Positions 1 to 9,523 of a stretch of DNA of 64,000 nucleotides are shown here, in pieces. Source of the stretch: Cellulomonas fimi (GTDB lineage Bacteria; Actinomycetota; Actinomycetes; Actinomycetales; Cellulomonadaceae); contig NZ_JAPESW010000001.1 of the NCBI RefSeq assembly GCF_028527925.1, positions 163,780-227,779 of the forward strand, read 5' to 3'. Under the pieces are notes generated by a model. It worked only from the letters and a program-made list of their open reading frames with translations. It ran no database searches and was not told the DNA's origin. A program made the position numbers and the translations under genes. Every line of letters begins with the position of its first letter. Position 1 is the stretch's first letter.

Positions 1-80
1 CGAACCCTCCCGAATGCGGTCGGACGCGGCTCTACGGTCGGTGCACCGGTGACAGCCGGATGCCGACTGGAGGAGCAGAC

Positions 81-482
81 ATGGGGATCTCGAGCATGAC
101 GTCCACGACCGGCCGGGCGGTGCGGCGCAGGGTGACCGGCGTGCTGGTCGCGGGTGCGCTGGTCCTGGGTGGCAGCGTCGCGACGGCGACCTCGGCGTCG
201 GCCGCCAACGCGTGGACGTCCTGCATCACGCCCTACCAGAGCGCGTGGAACTCGACGTCCGGCAAGGTCTCCGACCTGATCTTCCACATCGGGTTCGCGA
301 ACTGCGCCGCGAAGCTGGCCAACCAGGCGTGGAATGCCGGTGACGTCGACCTGTACGCGCACTACTACGGGGTCTGGCGCACCCACTACGCGGCCGCCTC
401 GGTCGTGGGTGGCCAGGTCGCGATCGACGCGTGGGCGAAGCTGTCCCGGTTCGGCATCAAGAAGGGTCTGTCGACCCTCTGA
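81..482 (+). CDS. Small secreted protein of unknown function
   Basis: Encodes 133 aa. The ATG at 81 is preceded by GGAGGAG at 69-75, which makes it a better start than the in-frame ATG at 60. An Arg-rich n-region, a hydrophobic stretch (about residues 18-35) and an Ala-X-Ala site near residue 43 (SASA before ANAW) form a Sec signal peptide. The mature part is about 90 aa, rich in Trp, Tyr and Ala, with two Cys that could form a disulfide once exported. I do not recognise a family. It converges on mfd and shares a strong hairpin with it. The signal peptide and codon use make the gene convincing; its function is unknown. Confidence 0.75.
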   Translation: MGISSMTSTTGRAVRRRVTGVLVAGALVLGGSVATATSASAANAWTSCITPYQSAWNSTSGKVSDLIFHIGFANCAAKLANQAWNAGDVDLYAHYYGVWRTHYAAASVVGGQVAIDAWAKLSRFGIKKGLSTL

Positions 483-484
483 CG

Positions 485-528
485 ACGACCGGCCCGCGCG
501 GTACGAGCTCGCTGCGCGGGCCGGTCGT
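485..528. terminator. Bidirectional terminator between the secreted-protein gene and mfd
   Basis: A perfect 15-bp inverted repeat (ACGACCGGCCCGCGC at 485-499 and its complement at 514-528) encloses a 14-nt loop. It sits 3 nt after one stop codon and 6 nt before the other stop of the convergent pair, so it can serve both strands. There is no T-tract, as is common in GC-rich actinobacteria. Confidence 0.8.
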
Positions 529-533
529 GGCGC

Positions 534-3500
534 CTACCGGCCGCCCGTCCCGACCGACGCGGCGGCGGACACGTCGCCGAGGACCACGGCGTCGAGGAAC
601 TGGCGCGCCCACGCGAGCAGCTCCCGGCCGTGCAGCGGCCGGCCGCCGATGCGGGCAGTCGTCGGGAACGGCACCAGGACCGTGCGAGTCGCCGGCTTGA
701 GCACCGACCCGGGGTAGAGCCGCTTGAGCCGGAGCTGCGCGGACTCGGGCAGCTCGACGGGCGCGAACCGCACGAACTTGCCCTGCGCGGTGACGTCGGT
801 GAGCCCGGCGGACCGCACCTTCTGGCGGAACTCGGCGACCTCGAACAGGTTGTCGACGGCCGCGGGCACCGCGCCGTACCGGTCGGCGAGCTCGGCCCGC
901 ACCTCGCCCAGCGCGGTCGCGTCGGCGGCCGCCGCGATCTTCTTGTACGCCTCGAGCCGCAGCCGCTCGTGCGCGATGTAGTCGTGCGGGATGTGCGCGT
1001 CGACGGGCAGCTCGATCGTGACGTCGGGCAGCTCCTCCGGCTGGTCTCCGCGGAACGACGCGACGGCCTCGCCGACCATGCGGATGTACAGGTCGAAGCC
1101 CACGCCCTCGATGTGCCCGGACTGCTCGCCGCCCAGCAGGTTGCCCGCGCCGCGGATCTCGAGGTCCTTCATCGCGACGGCCATGCCCGCGCCGAGGTCG
1201 GTGTTCGCGGCGATCGTCTGAAGGCGGTCGTGCGCGGTCTCCGTGAGCGGCTTCTCCGGCGGGTAGAGGAAGTACGCGTACGCGCGCTCGCGCCCGCGGC
1301 CGACGCGCCCGCGGAGCTGGTGCAGCTGCGACAGGCCCAGCAGGTCGGACCGCTCGAGGATCAGCGTGTTCGCGTTGGAGATGTCGAGGCCCGTCTCGAC
1401 GATCGTCGTGCAGACGAGGACGTCGAACCTCTTCTCCCAGAAGTCGACGATGACGCGCTCGAGCTGGTGCTCGTTCATCTTCCCGTGGGCGACGGCGACG
1501 CGGGCCTCCGGCACGAGCTCGGTGATCCGGGACGCCGCGCGCTCGATCGACTCGACCTTGTTGTGCACGTAGAACACCTGGCCCTCGCGCAGCAGCTCGC
1601 GGCGCACGGCGGCGGCGATCTGCTTCTCGTCGTACGCGCCGACGAACGTGAGGACGGGGTGCCGCTCCTCGGGCGGGGTCGCGAGCGTCGACATCTCGCG
1701 GATGCCCGTGACCGCCATCTCGAGCGTGCGCGGGATCGGCGTCGCGCTCATCGCGAGCACGTCGACGTTGGTCCGCAGCGCCTTGAGCGTCTCCTTGTGC
1801 TCGACGCCGAACCGCTGCTCCTCGTCGATGATGACGAGGCCCAGGTCCTTGAACCGCACCTCGCCCGTGATGAGGCGGTGCGTACCGATGACGATGTCGA
1901 CCGACCCGTCGGACAGGCCCGCGACGACCTCCTTCGACTCCTTGTCCGTCTGGAACCGCGACAGCGCCTTCACCGTCACCGGGAACGCGGAGTACCGCTC
2001 GGAGAACGTGTCGAGGTGCTGCTGGACGAGCAGCGTGGTCGGGACGAGGACCGCGACCTGCTTGCCGTCCTGCACGGCCTTGAACGCCGCGCGCACGGCG
2101 ATCTCCGTCTTGCCGTAGCCGACGTCGCCGCACACCAGCCGGTCCATGGGGATCGGCTTCTCCATGTCGGCCTTGACCTCGTCGATCGTCGCGAGCTGGT
2201 CGGGCGTCTCGACGTACGCGAACGCGTCCTCGAGCTCGCGCTGCCACGGCGTGTCCGCGCCGAACGCGTGCCCCGGCGTCGCCATCCGGGCGCTGTAGAG
2301 CCGGATGAGCTCCGCCGCGATCTCCTTGACCGCCTTGCGCGCCCGGCCCTTCGTCTTGGCCCAGTCGCCGCCACCCATCTTGTTGAGCGTCGGCGCCTCG
2401 CCGCCCACGTACTTCGTGACCTGATCGAGCTGGTCGCTCGGCACGAACAGCCGGTCGCCCGGCTGGCCACGCTTGCTCGAGGCGTACTCGATGACCAGGT
2501 ACTCACGCGTCGCCGCGTTGGCGCCGGTCCCGATCGTGCGCTGCACGAGCTCGACGAACCGGCCGACGCCGTGCTGCTCGTGCACCACGAAGTCGCCGGG
2601 CCGCAGCTGGAGCGGGTCGACGACGTTGCGGCGCCGGCTCGGCATGCGCCGCATGTCGCGCGTGCTGCTGCCCGCGCGCCCCGTGAGATCGGCCTCGGAG
2701 AACAGCGCGAGGCGCAACGGCTCGGCGACGAAGCCCGGACCCGCCGGCGCGGGCACGACGAGGACGACGCCGCCCTCGGGCCGGTCGTCGACCGACGTGA
2801 CCAGCCGCGCCGGGACGTCGGACGCCTTGAGCTGCTCGACCATGCGCTGCGCGGGCCCGTGCCCCTCGGTCGCGAGCACCAGGTGCCAGCCCTGCTGCTG
2901 CAGCGTGCGCACGTCGGCGACGGCACGCGCGACCTCGCCGCGGTAGCGCTCGACGTCACGCGCGGCGACGACGACCGTGTGCCCGTCGGCGGCGACGTCG
3001 TCCGGCAGAGCCGGGGCTGCCGCGGGTGCGTCGCCCGCGTCCGCGCCGGGCGCACCCGCCGCGACCGTCGCGTCGGCGTCCAGCGTGAACGGGCTGAGCG
3101 TCCACCAGCCGAGCCCGCGCACGGCCGACAGCGCGCGCACCTCGGCGAACGACGCGAACGACGCCGCCGACAGGTCGAGCGGGGTCGCCGCGCCCGCCGC
3201 AGCCGACGTCCACGCCGCCGCCAGGAACTCCTCGGTCGTCGCGACCAGGTCGTGCGCGCGGCGCCGCACGCGCTCGGGGTCGGCGACGACGAGCAGCGCG
3301 TCGTCCGGCACGAGGTCGAGCACCGGCACCATGCGCTCGACGAGCGCCGGGGCGAGCGACTCCATGCCCTCGACCGCGATGCCCTGCGCGAGCTTGTCCA
3401 GCATGTCGACCGCGCCGGGCAGCCGCTCCGCGAGCGCCGCGGCCCGCTCGCGCACCGCGTCCGTCAGCAGGATCTCCCGGCACGGCGGGGCCCACAGCCC

Positions 3501-4211
3501 GTGCTGCGCGACCTCGAGCGAGCGCTGGTCCGCGACCGAGAACCAGCGGATCTCCTCGACGTCCTCGCCCCACAGCTCGATGCGCAGCGGGTGGTCGTCG
3601 GTCGGCGGGAAGACGTCGAGGATGCCGCCGCGCACCGCGAACTCGCCGCGCTTCTCGACCATGTCGACGCGCTGGTACGCCGCGGCGACGAGCCGCTCGG
3701 TGAGGTCGTCCAGGTCCACGCGGTCGCCGACCGAGACCGCGACGGGCTCGAGCTCGCCGAGCCCCTCGACGACCGGCTGCAGCAGCGCCCGCACCGGCAG
3801 CACGAGCACGCGCACCGGCCCGGTGGGGCCGTCCGCGGTCGGGTGCGCCAGCCGGCGGAAGACGGCCAAGCGGCGCGCAACCGTGTCCGACCGCGGCGAC
3901 AGGCGCTCGTGCGGCAGCGTCTCCCACGCGGGCAGCACGGCCACCGCGTCGTCCGGGAGGTAGCAGCGCAGCGCAGCCGCGAGCTCGTCCGCGTCGCGGC
4001 CCGTCGCGGTCACGACGACGAGCGGCCGCCCCTTCGCACCCGGTCCCGACGCGTCGGCCGTCGCGTGGGCGCCCGCGAGCGCGGCCAGCAGCGGGGGCCG
4101 CACACCCGCCGGACCGACGACGTCGAGCTCGCCGCGTGCGGGGACGAGCGAGACGGCCTCCGCGAGCGCGGGGTCGTCGAGGAGCGCGGGCAGCAGGCCG
4201 GTGAGGTCCAT
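534..4211 (-). CDS. mfd: Transcription-repair coupling factor Mfd
   Basis: Encodes 1225 aa, normal for Mfd. Mfd is a cytosolic ATP-dependent translocase that removes stalled RNA polymerase from damaged DNA and recruits UvrA. Visible in order are an N-terminal UvrB-like region (about 1-210), an RNA-polymerase-interacting domain around residue 535 (HEQHGVGRF), superfamily 2 helicase motifs with Walker A GDVGYGKTE near 694 and DEEQRFG near 795, and a C-terminal TRCF domain. The ATG at 4211 follows GAAGGAACC; the open frame extends 24 codons further but without a ribosome site or conserved sequence. In M. tuberculosis mfd lies near glmU, as it would here without the inserted EPS locus. Confidence 0.97.
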   Translation of the reverse strand: MDLTGLLPALLDDPALAEAVSLVPARGELDVVGPAGVRPPLLAALAGAHATADASGPGAKGRPLVVVTATGRDADELAAALRCYLPDDAVAVLPAWETLPHERLSPRSDTVARRLAVFRRLAHPTADGPTGPVRVLVLPVRALLQPVVEGLGELEPVAVSVGDRVDLDDLTERLVAAAYQRVDMVEKRGEFAVRGGILDVFPPTDDHPLRIELWGEDVEEIRWFSVADQRSLEVAQHGLWAPPCREILLTDAVRERAAALAERLPGAVDMLDKLAQGIAVEGMESLAPALVERMVPVLDLVPDDALLVVADPERVRRRAHDLVATTEEFLAAAWTSAAAGAATPLDLSAASFASFAEVRALSAVRGLGWWTLSPFTLDADATVAAGAPGADAGDAPAAAPALPDDVAADGHTVVVAARDVERYRGEVARAVADVRTLQQQGWHLVLATEGHGPAQRMVEQLKASDVPARLVTSVDDRPEGGVVLVVPAPAGPGFVAEPLRLALFSEADLTGRAGSSTRDMRRMPSRRRNVVDPLQLRPGDFVVHEQHGVGRFVELVQRTIGTGANAATREYLVIEYASSKRGQPGDRLFVPSDQLDQVTKYVGGEAPTLNKMGGGDWAKTKGRARKAVKEIAAELIRLYSARMATPGHAFGADTPWQRELEDAFAYVETPDQLATIDEVKADMEKPIPMDRLVCGDVGYGKTEIAVRAAFKAVQDGKQVAVLVPTTLLVQQHLDTFSERYSAFPVTVKALSRFQTDKESKEVVAGLSDGSVDIVIGTHRLITGEVRFKDLGLVIIDEEQRFGVEHKETLKALRTNVDVLAMSATPIPRTLEMAVTGIREMSTLATPPEERHPVLTFVGAYDEKQIAAAVRRELLREGQVFYVHNKVESIERAASRITELVPEARVAVAHGKMNEHQLERVIVDFWEKRFDVLVCTTIVETGLDISNANTLILERSDLLGLSQLHQLRGRVGRGRERAYAYFLYPPEKPLTETAHDRLQTIAANTDLGAGMAVAMKDLEIRGAGNLLGGEQSGHIEGVGFDLYIRMVGEAVASFRGDQPEELPDVTIELPVDAHIPHDYIAHERLRLEAYKKIAAAADATALGEVRAELADRYGAVPAAVDNLFEVAEFRQKVRSAGLTDVTAQGKFVRFAPVELPESAQLRLKRLYPGSVLKPATRTVLVPFPTTARIGGRPLHGRELLAWARQFLDAVVLGDVSAAASVGTGGR

Positions 4212-4271
4212 GGTTCCTTCGCGGAGGGCTCGACGGAGCGCTGGTGGCCCGGTCCGGGCACAGCACGAACG

Positions 4272-4295
4272 CCCCGGATCCACGTGGATCCGGGG
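4272..4295 (-). terminator. Terminator after the cytidylyltransferase gene
   Basis: A perfect 24-bp palindrome with 10-bp arms (CCCCGGATCC) around ACGT. It lies in the 199-bp gap between the stop at 4411 and the mfd start at 4211 and would separate the two transcripts. The short loop makes a stable hairpin. Confidence 0.65.
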
Positions 4296-4410
4296 TGCAG
4301 CACGAGTCTACGAGCCCGCGCCGACACCGCCTGGGCGACGTCGAGCAGGACCGCCCGCGGGCGGGGTCGAGCAGTGCAGCCCGCCGGCGGTGCCGGACGG
4401 GGGCGTCGGG

Positions 4411-4863
4411 TCAGCCGACCTCGGACGCGACGAGCTCCTCCGGGCCGTCGATCGCCGCGAGCGCGCGCCGCAGCGCGGTGCTCGAGGTGTGCACGGTGTA
4501 CGGGAAGTAGATGACGTCGACGCCGACCGCCGCGAAGTCGCGCTCCAGCCGGTCGCCCTTGGGCGTGCCGCGCCAGTCGTCGCCCTTGAAGATGACGTCG
4601 AACCCGACGCTGCGCCAGGTCTCGACCTTGTCGGGCTGCACCTCGGCGACGACCTCGTCGACGTACGAGATGTGCCGCAGGATCTCCATGCGCTCCGCGA
4701 GCGGGATGATCGGCCGGCGACCCTTGGTGAGCTCGAGCACCTCGTCCGCGACGACGCCCGCGATGAGGTAGTCGCAGCGCCGCTTCGCGTGCCGGAGGAT
4801 GTTGAGGTGTCCCACGTGGAACAGGTCGTACGCGCCGGGCGCGTACCCCACGATGCGTGCCAT
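4411..4863 (-). CDS. Glycerol-3-phosphate cytidylyltransferase-like nucleotidyltransferase
   Basis: Encodes 150 aa, the size of single-domain TagD/TarD enzymes. The family transfers CMP from CTP to an alcohol phosphate, releasing pyrophosphate and giving a CDP-activated alcohol such as CDP-glycerol. The signature HxGH is at residues 16-19 (DLFHVGH), and the second motif appears as HTSSTALRR at 125-133. The ATG at 4863 has AGGAGGG upstream; the longer open frame to 5187 lacks family homology. It is a cytosolic enzyme at the edge of the EPS locus. A CDP-alcohol phosphotransferase at 22745-23545 could use its product. The exact alcohol substrate cannot be read from the sequence. Confidence 0.87.
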   Translation of the reverse strand: MARIVGYAPGAYDLFHVGHLNILRHAKRRCDYLIAGVVADEVLELTKGRRPIIPLAERMEILRHISYVDEVVAEVQPDKVETWRSVGFDVIFKGDDWRGTPKGDRLERDFAAVGVDVIYFPYTVHTSSTALRRALAAIDGPEELVASEVG

Positions 4864-5276
4864 GCCACACCCTCCTGCTGACGAGACGGACCATGGGCCC
4901 GCGCCGTCGAGGACCTCCCAGCCGCGGGTCGCGCGACTGCAACCCGACCAGGTGACTGTAGAGGGAACCACCCCAACCCGGACATAGTGCGCGGCCCACG
5001 TCACCCTCCCGAGACGTTTTTCACCCACTTGTCCAGTTCGTCGCCACGATCGGGCCCCGCGCGACGCGGCGATCGGGTGGACCTGCGGCGTCGCGGTGGG
5101 CCGACCGGGCGAAAACGGCGAGGTTTCACATTTCGCCCACACCGCCACGGCTCTTTCCGGGGCAGGATCGTCGACAATCAAGAGCACTGACCGACGGTGG
5201 GGGGCAGCTCGGGCGACGGTGATCCCCGGTGGACGTCCTGCGCAGGGAGGTGCACCGGAACGAGAGGGGATCGGGC
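4864..5276. other. 413-bp divergent intergenic region with EPS-type TCACCC motifs
   Basis: No gene is supported here. It separates the cytidylyltransferase gene from the first EPS gene. TCACCC occurs at 5001-5006 and within GTTTTTCACCC at 5016-5026; a partly similar TTTCACATTTCGCCC lies at about 5124-5138. On the minus strand a TACAGT hexamer (4955-4960) could be the -10 of the cytidylyltransferase. On the plus strand no convincing -10/-35 pair was found, though CAGGAT near 5163-5168 resembles the TAGGAT of the EPS promoter at 21894-21899. Confidence 0.5.
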
Positions 5277-7073
5277 ATGGAGCCTGCGGAGTACCTCGCA
5301 GCGCTGCGCAAGCACTGGCTGCTCATCGGCGTGCTCGCGGCGCTCGGCTTCGCGGCCGGCTACGCCTACTCGACCACGCTCCCGTCGAGCTACCGCGCGA
5401 CGTCGAGCGTCTACGTCACCGCGACCGGCACGAGCTCGCCCGGCGAGCTGGTGCAGGGCTCGACGTACGCGCTCAACCGCATCGAGAACTACGCCCAGCT
5501 CGCGACCAAGCCGTACGTGCTCGACCCCGTCATCGAGAAGCTCGGGCTGGACACGACGGGCCGCTCGCTCGCGAAGTCGGTGAACGTGTCGGCGCTGCTC
5601 AACGCCACGATGCTCGAGATCTCCGTCGTCTCCGGCGACCCCGAGCGCTCGGCGGACATCGCGAACGCGGTCGCCCAGCAGCTCGCGGTCGCCGTCGAGG
5701 ACCTCGAGGGCGACTCGGCGGACGGCGAGCCGAACGTCCAGATCACGCTGGTCGGCGAGGCCGCGCCGCCGTCGTACGCGTTCGCGCCGAACACCAAGCT
5801 CAACGCCGCGACGGGGATGGCGCTCGGCCTCATCGCGGGCGTCGTCATCGCACTCGCGCGCACGCTGCTCGACACGCGCATCCGCTCCATGAAGGACCTG
5901 CGCCGCGTCACCGACACACCCGTGCTGTCGTCCGTGCGGTGGGACCGCAAGAACCGCAAGAGCCCGCTGCTCATGCGCCGCGACCCGTTCGGCGACCAGG
6001 CCGAGGCGTTCCGGCGCCTGCGCACCAACCTGCGGTTCCTCACGATCGCGGGCCCGAGCCGGTCGATCGTCGTGACGTCGTCGCTGCCGACCGAGGGCAA
6101 GTCGACCGCCGCGATCAACCTCGCGATCGCGATGGCGGAGGGCAACCAGCGCATCCTGCTCATCGACGCTGACCTGCGCCGCCCGTCGGTGCACCGGTAC
6201 CTCGGCATCGAAGGTGCGGTCGGCCTCACGACGGTGCTCATCGGCGAGGCCACCGCCGAGGAGGTCATCCAGCCGTGGGGCGAGGGCTCCCTCGACGTGC
6301 TGCCCGCCGGGCAGATCCCGCCGAACCCGAGCGAGCTGCTCGACTCCCCCGCGATGGGCCGGCTCCTGCAGCGCCTCGCGCTGCGCTACGACGTCATCCT
6401 GCTCGACTCGGCGCCGTTGCTGCCGGTCACCGACGCGGCCGTGCTGTCGCGGCTGACCGACGGCGCGCTCGTCGTCGTCGGCTGCCGGACCGTGCACCGT
6501 CCCCAGCTCTCGGACGCGCTCGCGTCGCTCAGCGCGGTCGACGCGCGCGTGCTCGGGCTGCTGCTCAACCAGGTGTCCGCCAAGGCGTCCGGCGCCGTCT
6601 ACACGTACGGGTCGACGCCGCAGTCCACCGCGAAGGCGTGGTCCCTCGGAGGACAGCGTGGCGGACGTCGTCGCGTCGGGCGCCGCGGGACCCCCGAGAC
6701 GGCCGCGACCGACGGATCCGCCGCGGTCCTCGCACCCACGACGGCGGCCGTAGCCGCCCCCGGGGCGACGGCCGGACAGGGCGCGGTCCCCACCGCCGCG
6801 CCGGCGCACCCCGGCGAGGCCGCACCCGAGCGTGACGGCGTGCCCGCAGCTCTCGGCACGGCAGGCACCACCGCACCCACGGCGCCCACCGCGTCCCGGC
6901 CGGCGCCCGTCGCCGCCGGCGGAGCGCCCGACGGTACGGACGGCTCGAGCCCCGCGGCGCGGTCCGGCGAGGCGCTGCTGCCCGGACGCGAGCTCACCGG
7001 GCTCGACGACCTGGAGCTGTCGACGCCGCGCCTCATGGCGCAGGAGCGCGGCGCGCACGCCTCCTGGCTGTGA
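5277..7073 (+). CDS. Polysaccharide co-polymerase fused to a BY-kinase (Wzz/CpsD type)
   Basis: Encodes 598 aa. A Wzz domain with membrane segments at about 14-32 and 178-196 flanks an extracytoplasmic loop. A cytoplasmic bacterial tyrosine kinase follows, with Walker A (PTEGKST) at 271-277, Walker A-prime (LLIDADLRRP) near 294 and Walker B (VILLDSAP) near 373. Such proteins set chain length and regulate export through kinase autophosphorylation. The C-terminal 150 residues are Ala/Pro/Thr-rich and contain no tyrosine, so the usual Tyr cluster is absent; the last tyrosines are in VYTYG near 441. The ATG at 5277 follows GAGAGGGG. It opens a plus-strand run of EPS genes and is followed 39 nt later by the polymerase-like gene. 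Confidence 0.93.
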   Translation: MEPAEYLAALRKHWLLIGVLAALGFAAGYAYSTTLPSSYRATSSVYVTATGTSSPGELVQGSTYALNRIENYAQLATKPYVLDPVIEKLGLDTTGRSLAKSVNVSALLNATMLEISVVSGDPERSADIANAVAQQLAVAVEDLEGDSADGEPNVQITLVGEAAPPSYAFAPNTKLNAATGMALGLIAGVVIALARTLLDTRIRSMKDLRRVTDTPVLSSVRWDRKNRKSPLLMRRDPFGDQAEAFRRLRTNLRFLTIAGPSRSIVVTSSLPTEGKSTAAINLAIAMAEGNQRILLIDADLRRPSVHRYLGIEGAVGLTTVLIGEATAEEVIQPWGEGSLDVLPAGQIPPNPSELLDSPAMGRLLQRLALRYDVILLDSAPLLPVTDAAVLSRLTDGALVVVGCRTVHRPQLSDALASLSAVDARVLGLLLNQVSAKASGAVYTYGSTPQSTAKAWSLGGQRGGRRRVGRRGTPETAATDGSAAVLAPTTAAVAAPGATAGQGAVPTAAPAHPGEAAPERDGVPAALGTAGTTAPTAPTASRPAPVAAGGAPDGTDGSSPAARSGEALLPGRELTGLDDLELSTPRLMAQERGAHASWL

Positions 7074-7112
7074 GCCCGTCGTGAGGAGCCTCGCCGGGAA
7101 GGACCGTGCCGC

Positions 7113-8477
7113 GTGAGCACGCGCACCGCGCCCGCCGCCCCCGCCGCGCACCCGGGCGTCGCCCCCGCGCGGGCGGTGGGGACGTCGACGCGGACGCACG
7201 CGCACGCGCCCGGACCGCTGCCGGTGCCGCGGCGCTCGACGCGGTACGTGGCGATGGCGGCCGTCGCGATGGTCGCGCTGAACTACCAGGTCATCGACGC
7301 GTTCACGACGGCGATCGTCGTGCCGCTCGCGCTCGTGCCCGTCTGGTGGTCGGCGCCGAAGCGGTTCGTCGGCGCGCGAGGGCTGCTGCTGCTCGGCGCG
7401 CTCGCGCTCGCGTCGGGCGTGTGGCTGACCGCCGTGTCCTCGGGGTCGCACGCGATCAGCCCGGTCGTGCTGCGCGCGAACCTGCTGCTGGTCGTCGGCG
7501 GGTTCTGCGCGATCGGCCTGCTGCTGTGGGCCCGGACCGTGCTGCCCCTGCGGACGGTCGCGCTGTCGGCCGCCGCGGGCCTCGTCCTGCGCATCGGCCT
7601 CGAGCCGATCAACCCGGCCAACCCGTGGAAGTACAACTTCTCCTACGCGGTGACGGTCCTCGCGCTCGGGCTCGTCGTGCGCAAGCGGCCGCGACCCGTC
7701 GAGATCGTCCTGCTGCTCGCGCTCGCCGCGGTCTGCATGCTCAACGACTCCCGGTCGGCGTTCGCGACGCTCGTGCTCGCCGCGCTGCTCGTCGCCTACC
7801 AGCTGCGCCCGACGACGCTCGGCCGGCGGTCGAGCGCGCTCGCCACCATCGCGCTGTTCGCGGGCATCGCGGCCTGCGTCTACTCCGTCGGCACGACGCT
7901 CATCCTCGAGGGGTACCTCGGCGCGGAGACGCAGCAGCGGTCGCAGGAGCAGGTGCAGACGTCCGGCTCCATCCTGCTGGGCGGCCGGCCCGAGTGGGGC
8001 GCCAGCCTCGCGCTCATGGAGTCCCGGCCGATGGGCTACGGCGTCGGCGTGCAGGCGAACCTCGACGACATCCTTGTCGCGAAGTCCGGCATGGCCGCGC
8101 TCAACTACGACCCGGACAACGGCTACGTCGAGAACTACATGTTCGGCAGCGAGATCAAGCTGCACGCGGTGATCGCGGACCTCTGGTCGAACTTCGGCAT
8201 CCCCGGGCTCGCGCTCGGTGCGTGGATCCTCGGCCTGTCGGTATGGTCGATCGCGAGCGCCGCCGCACGCCGTGTCGCGTCCGGCCTCACGATCTACCTG
8301 ACGTGCGTCATGCTCTGGAACTTCGCGTTCGGTCCCATCTACAGCTCGATGCCGATCATCGTGCTCGCGCTCGGCATGCTGCTGCTCCCCCGACCCGGCG
8401 TGGACGCCGGCGAGGCGACCCTCGACGACACCCGACCGGCCGCCGTGCCGGACCCCCTGCCGGAAGGGCGCGCATGA
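7113..8477 (+). CDS. O-antigen ligase/Wzy-like membrane polymerase
   Basis: Encodes 454 aa from a GTG with GGAAGGA upstream. It is an integral membrane protein with about ten to twelve hydrophobic segments. A large hydrophilic loop in the second half (containing WGASLALMESRP, GYGVGVQAN and NGYVENYMF) resembles the periplasmic loop of O-antigen ligase/Wzy proteins, where lipid-linked glycans are polymerised or transferred. The N-terminal 45 residues are Ala/Pro-rich and cytoplasmic. Its stop overlaps the next start as ATGA (8474-8477), so expression is coupled to the glycosyltransferase. Polymerase and ligase cannot be told apart by sequence; the neighbouring co-polymerase and flippase favour a Wzy-type polymerase. 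Confidence 0.85.
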   Translation: MSTRTAPAAPAAHPGVAPARAVGTSTRTHAHAPGPLPVPRRSTRYVAMAAVAMVALNYQVIDAFTTAIVVPLALVPVWWSAPKRFVGARGLLLLGALALASGVWLTAVSSGSHAISPVVLRANLLLVVGGFCAIGLLLWARTVLPLRTVALSAAAGLVLRIGLEPINPANPWKYNFSYAVTVLALGLVVRKRPRPVEIVLLLALAAVCMLNDSRSAFATLVLAALLVAYQLRPTTLGRRSSALATIALFAGIAACVYSVGTTLILEGYLGAETQQRSQEQVQTSGSILLGGRPEWGASLALMESRPMGYGVGVQANLDDILVAKSGMAALNYDPDNGYVENYMFGSEIKLHAVIADLWSNFGIPGLALGAWILGLSVWSIASAAARRVASGLTIYLTCVMLWNFAFGPIYSSMPIIVLALGMLLLPRPGVDAGEATLDDTRPAAVPDPLPEGRA

Positions 8478-9523
8478 CCGTCACGGTGCTCGAGTCGTTC
8501 CCGCGGCCGCGCCGCACGACCAACCCGTACCTCGCGCAGCTGCTCGACGAGCTGCCCGACGACGTGCACGCGCTCACGTTCGACTGGCGCACCGCGCTGC
8601 TGGGCCGTTACGACGTCTTCCACGTCCACTGGCCGGAGAAGCTCCTGCGGGGCACGTCCCGGCTCAAGACCGCGGCCCGGTTCGCGACGACGGCCGCCCT
8701 GCTCGCGCGGCTCGCGCTGACCCGCACGGCCGTCGTCCGGACCCTCCACAACGTCGAGCCGCACGAGTCGGGGAGCGCGCTCGAACGGTGGATCCTGCGT
8801 CTCGTCGACCGCCGGACGACCGTCTTCGTGCGCCTCAACGGCACGACCCCGCTGCCCGCCGACGCGCGGCCCGGGACGCCGCTCGTCACCGTCCCGCACC
8901 CGCACTACCGCGACTGGTACGCCGCGCACCCGCGCGGGGACGCGCGCCCCGGGCGTGTGCTCTTCTTCGGGCTCGTCCGGCCCTACAAGGGCGTCGAGGA
9001 GCTCATCGAGGCGTTCCGCGCGACCCCCGGCGACGACCTCGAGCTGCGCGTCGTCGGCAGCCCCGAGACCGAGGAGCTGCGCGCGACCGTCGAGACCCTC
9101 GCGGCCGCCGACCCGCGCGTCGGGCTGCGGCTCGCGTACGTCGACGACGACGTGCTGGCCGCCGAGGTGTCCGCCGCGTCGCTCGTCGTGCTCCCCTACC
9201 GCCGGCTGCACAACTCGGGGGCCGCGCTGCTCGCGCTCTCGCTCGACCGGCCCGTCCTGGTCCCGGCCGGGCCGACGTCCACCGAGCTGGCCGCCGAGGT
9301 CGGCGGCGCGTGGGTCACGACGTTCACCGGCTCCGTGACGCCCGACGACCTGCGCGCGGGCCTCGACCGTGCGACCGCGCTCGAGCTGGGCCGCGACCGC
9401 CCCGACCTGTCGGCGCGCGACTGGCCCGCCGTCGCCGCCGGGCACGCCGCCGTGTTCCGCGACGCCGTCGCGCGCGCCCACGGCCGCACCACGCGGCAGC
9501 TCGTGACTCAGGACGCGTCGTGA
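8474..9523 (+). CDS. GT-B glycosyltransferase, GT4-like
   Basis: Encodes 349 aa from an ATG overlapping the previous stop by 4 nt. The N-terminal half has the sugar-acceptor fold segments (VFHVHWPEK, LHNVEPHES) and the C-terminal half the nucleotide-sugar domain, starting with VLFFGLVRPYKGVEELIEAF at about residues 161-180. This layout matches retaining GT4 enzymes acting on a lipid-linked acceptor at the inner membrane face. It has no signal peptide or membrane segment. Donor and acceptor sugars cannot be predicted. It sits between the polymerase-like gene and another glycosyltransferase. Confidence 0.88.
   Translation: MTVTVLESFPRPRRTTNPYLAQLLDELPDDVHALTFDWRTALLGRYDVFHVHWPEKLLRGTSRLKTAARFATTAALLARLALTRTAVVRTLHNVEPHESGSALERWILRLVDRRTTVFVRLNGTTPLPADARPGTPLVTVPHPHYRDWYAAHPRGDARPGRVLFFGLVRPYKGVEELIEAFRATPGDDLELRVVGSPETEELRATVETLAAADPRVGLRLAYVDDDVLAAEVSAASLVVLPYRRLHNSGAALLALSLDRPVLVPAGPTSTELAAEVGGAWVTTFTGSVTPDDLRAGLDRATALELGRDRPDLSARDWPAVAAGHAAVFRDAVARAHGRTTRQLVTQDAS

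Noticed and set aside
4272..4295. 24-bp palindrome considered as a site-specific recombination or operator site
   Set aside because: Its position just after a stop codon and its stem-loop geometry fit a terminator, and it is not repeated elsewhere in the window.
630..4514. A 1294-codon open frame antisense to mfd
   Set aside because: Same shadow effect; mfd on the other strand is unambiguous and full length.
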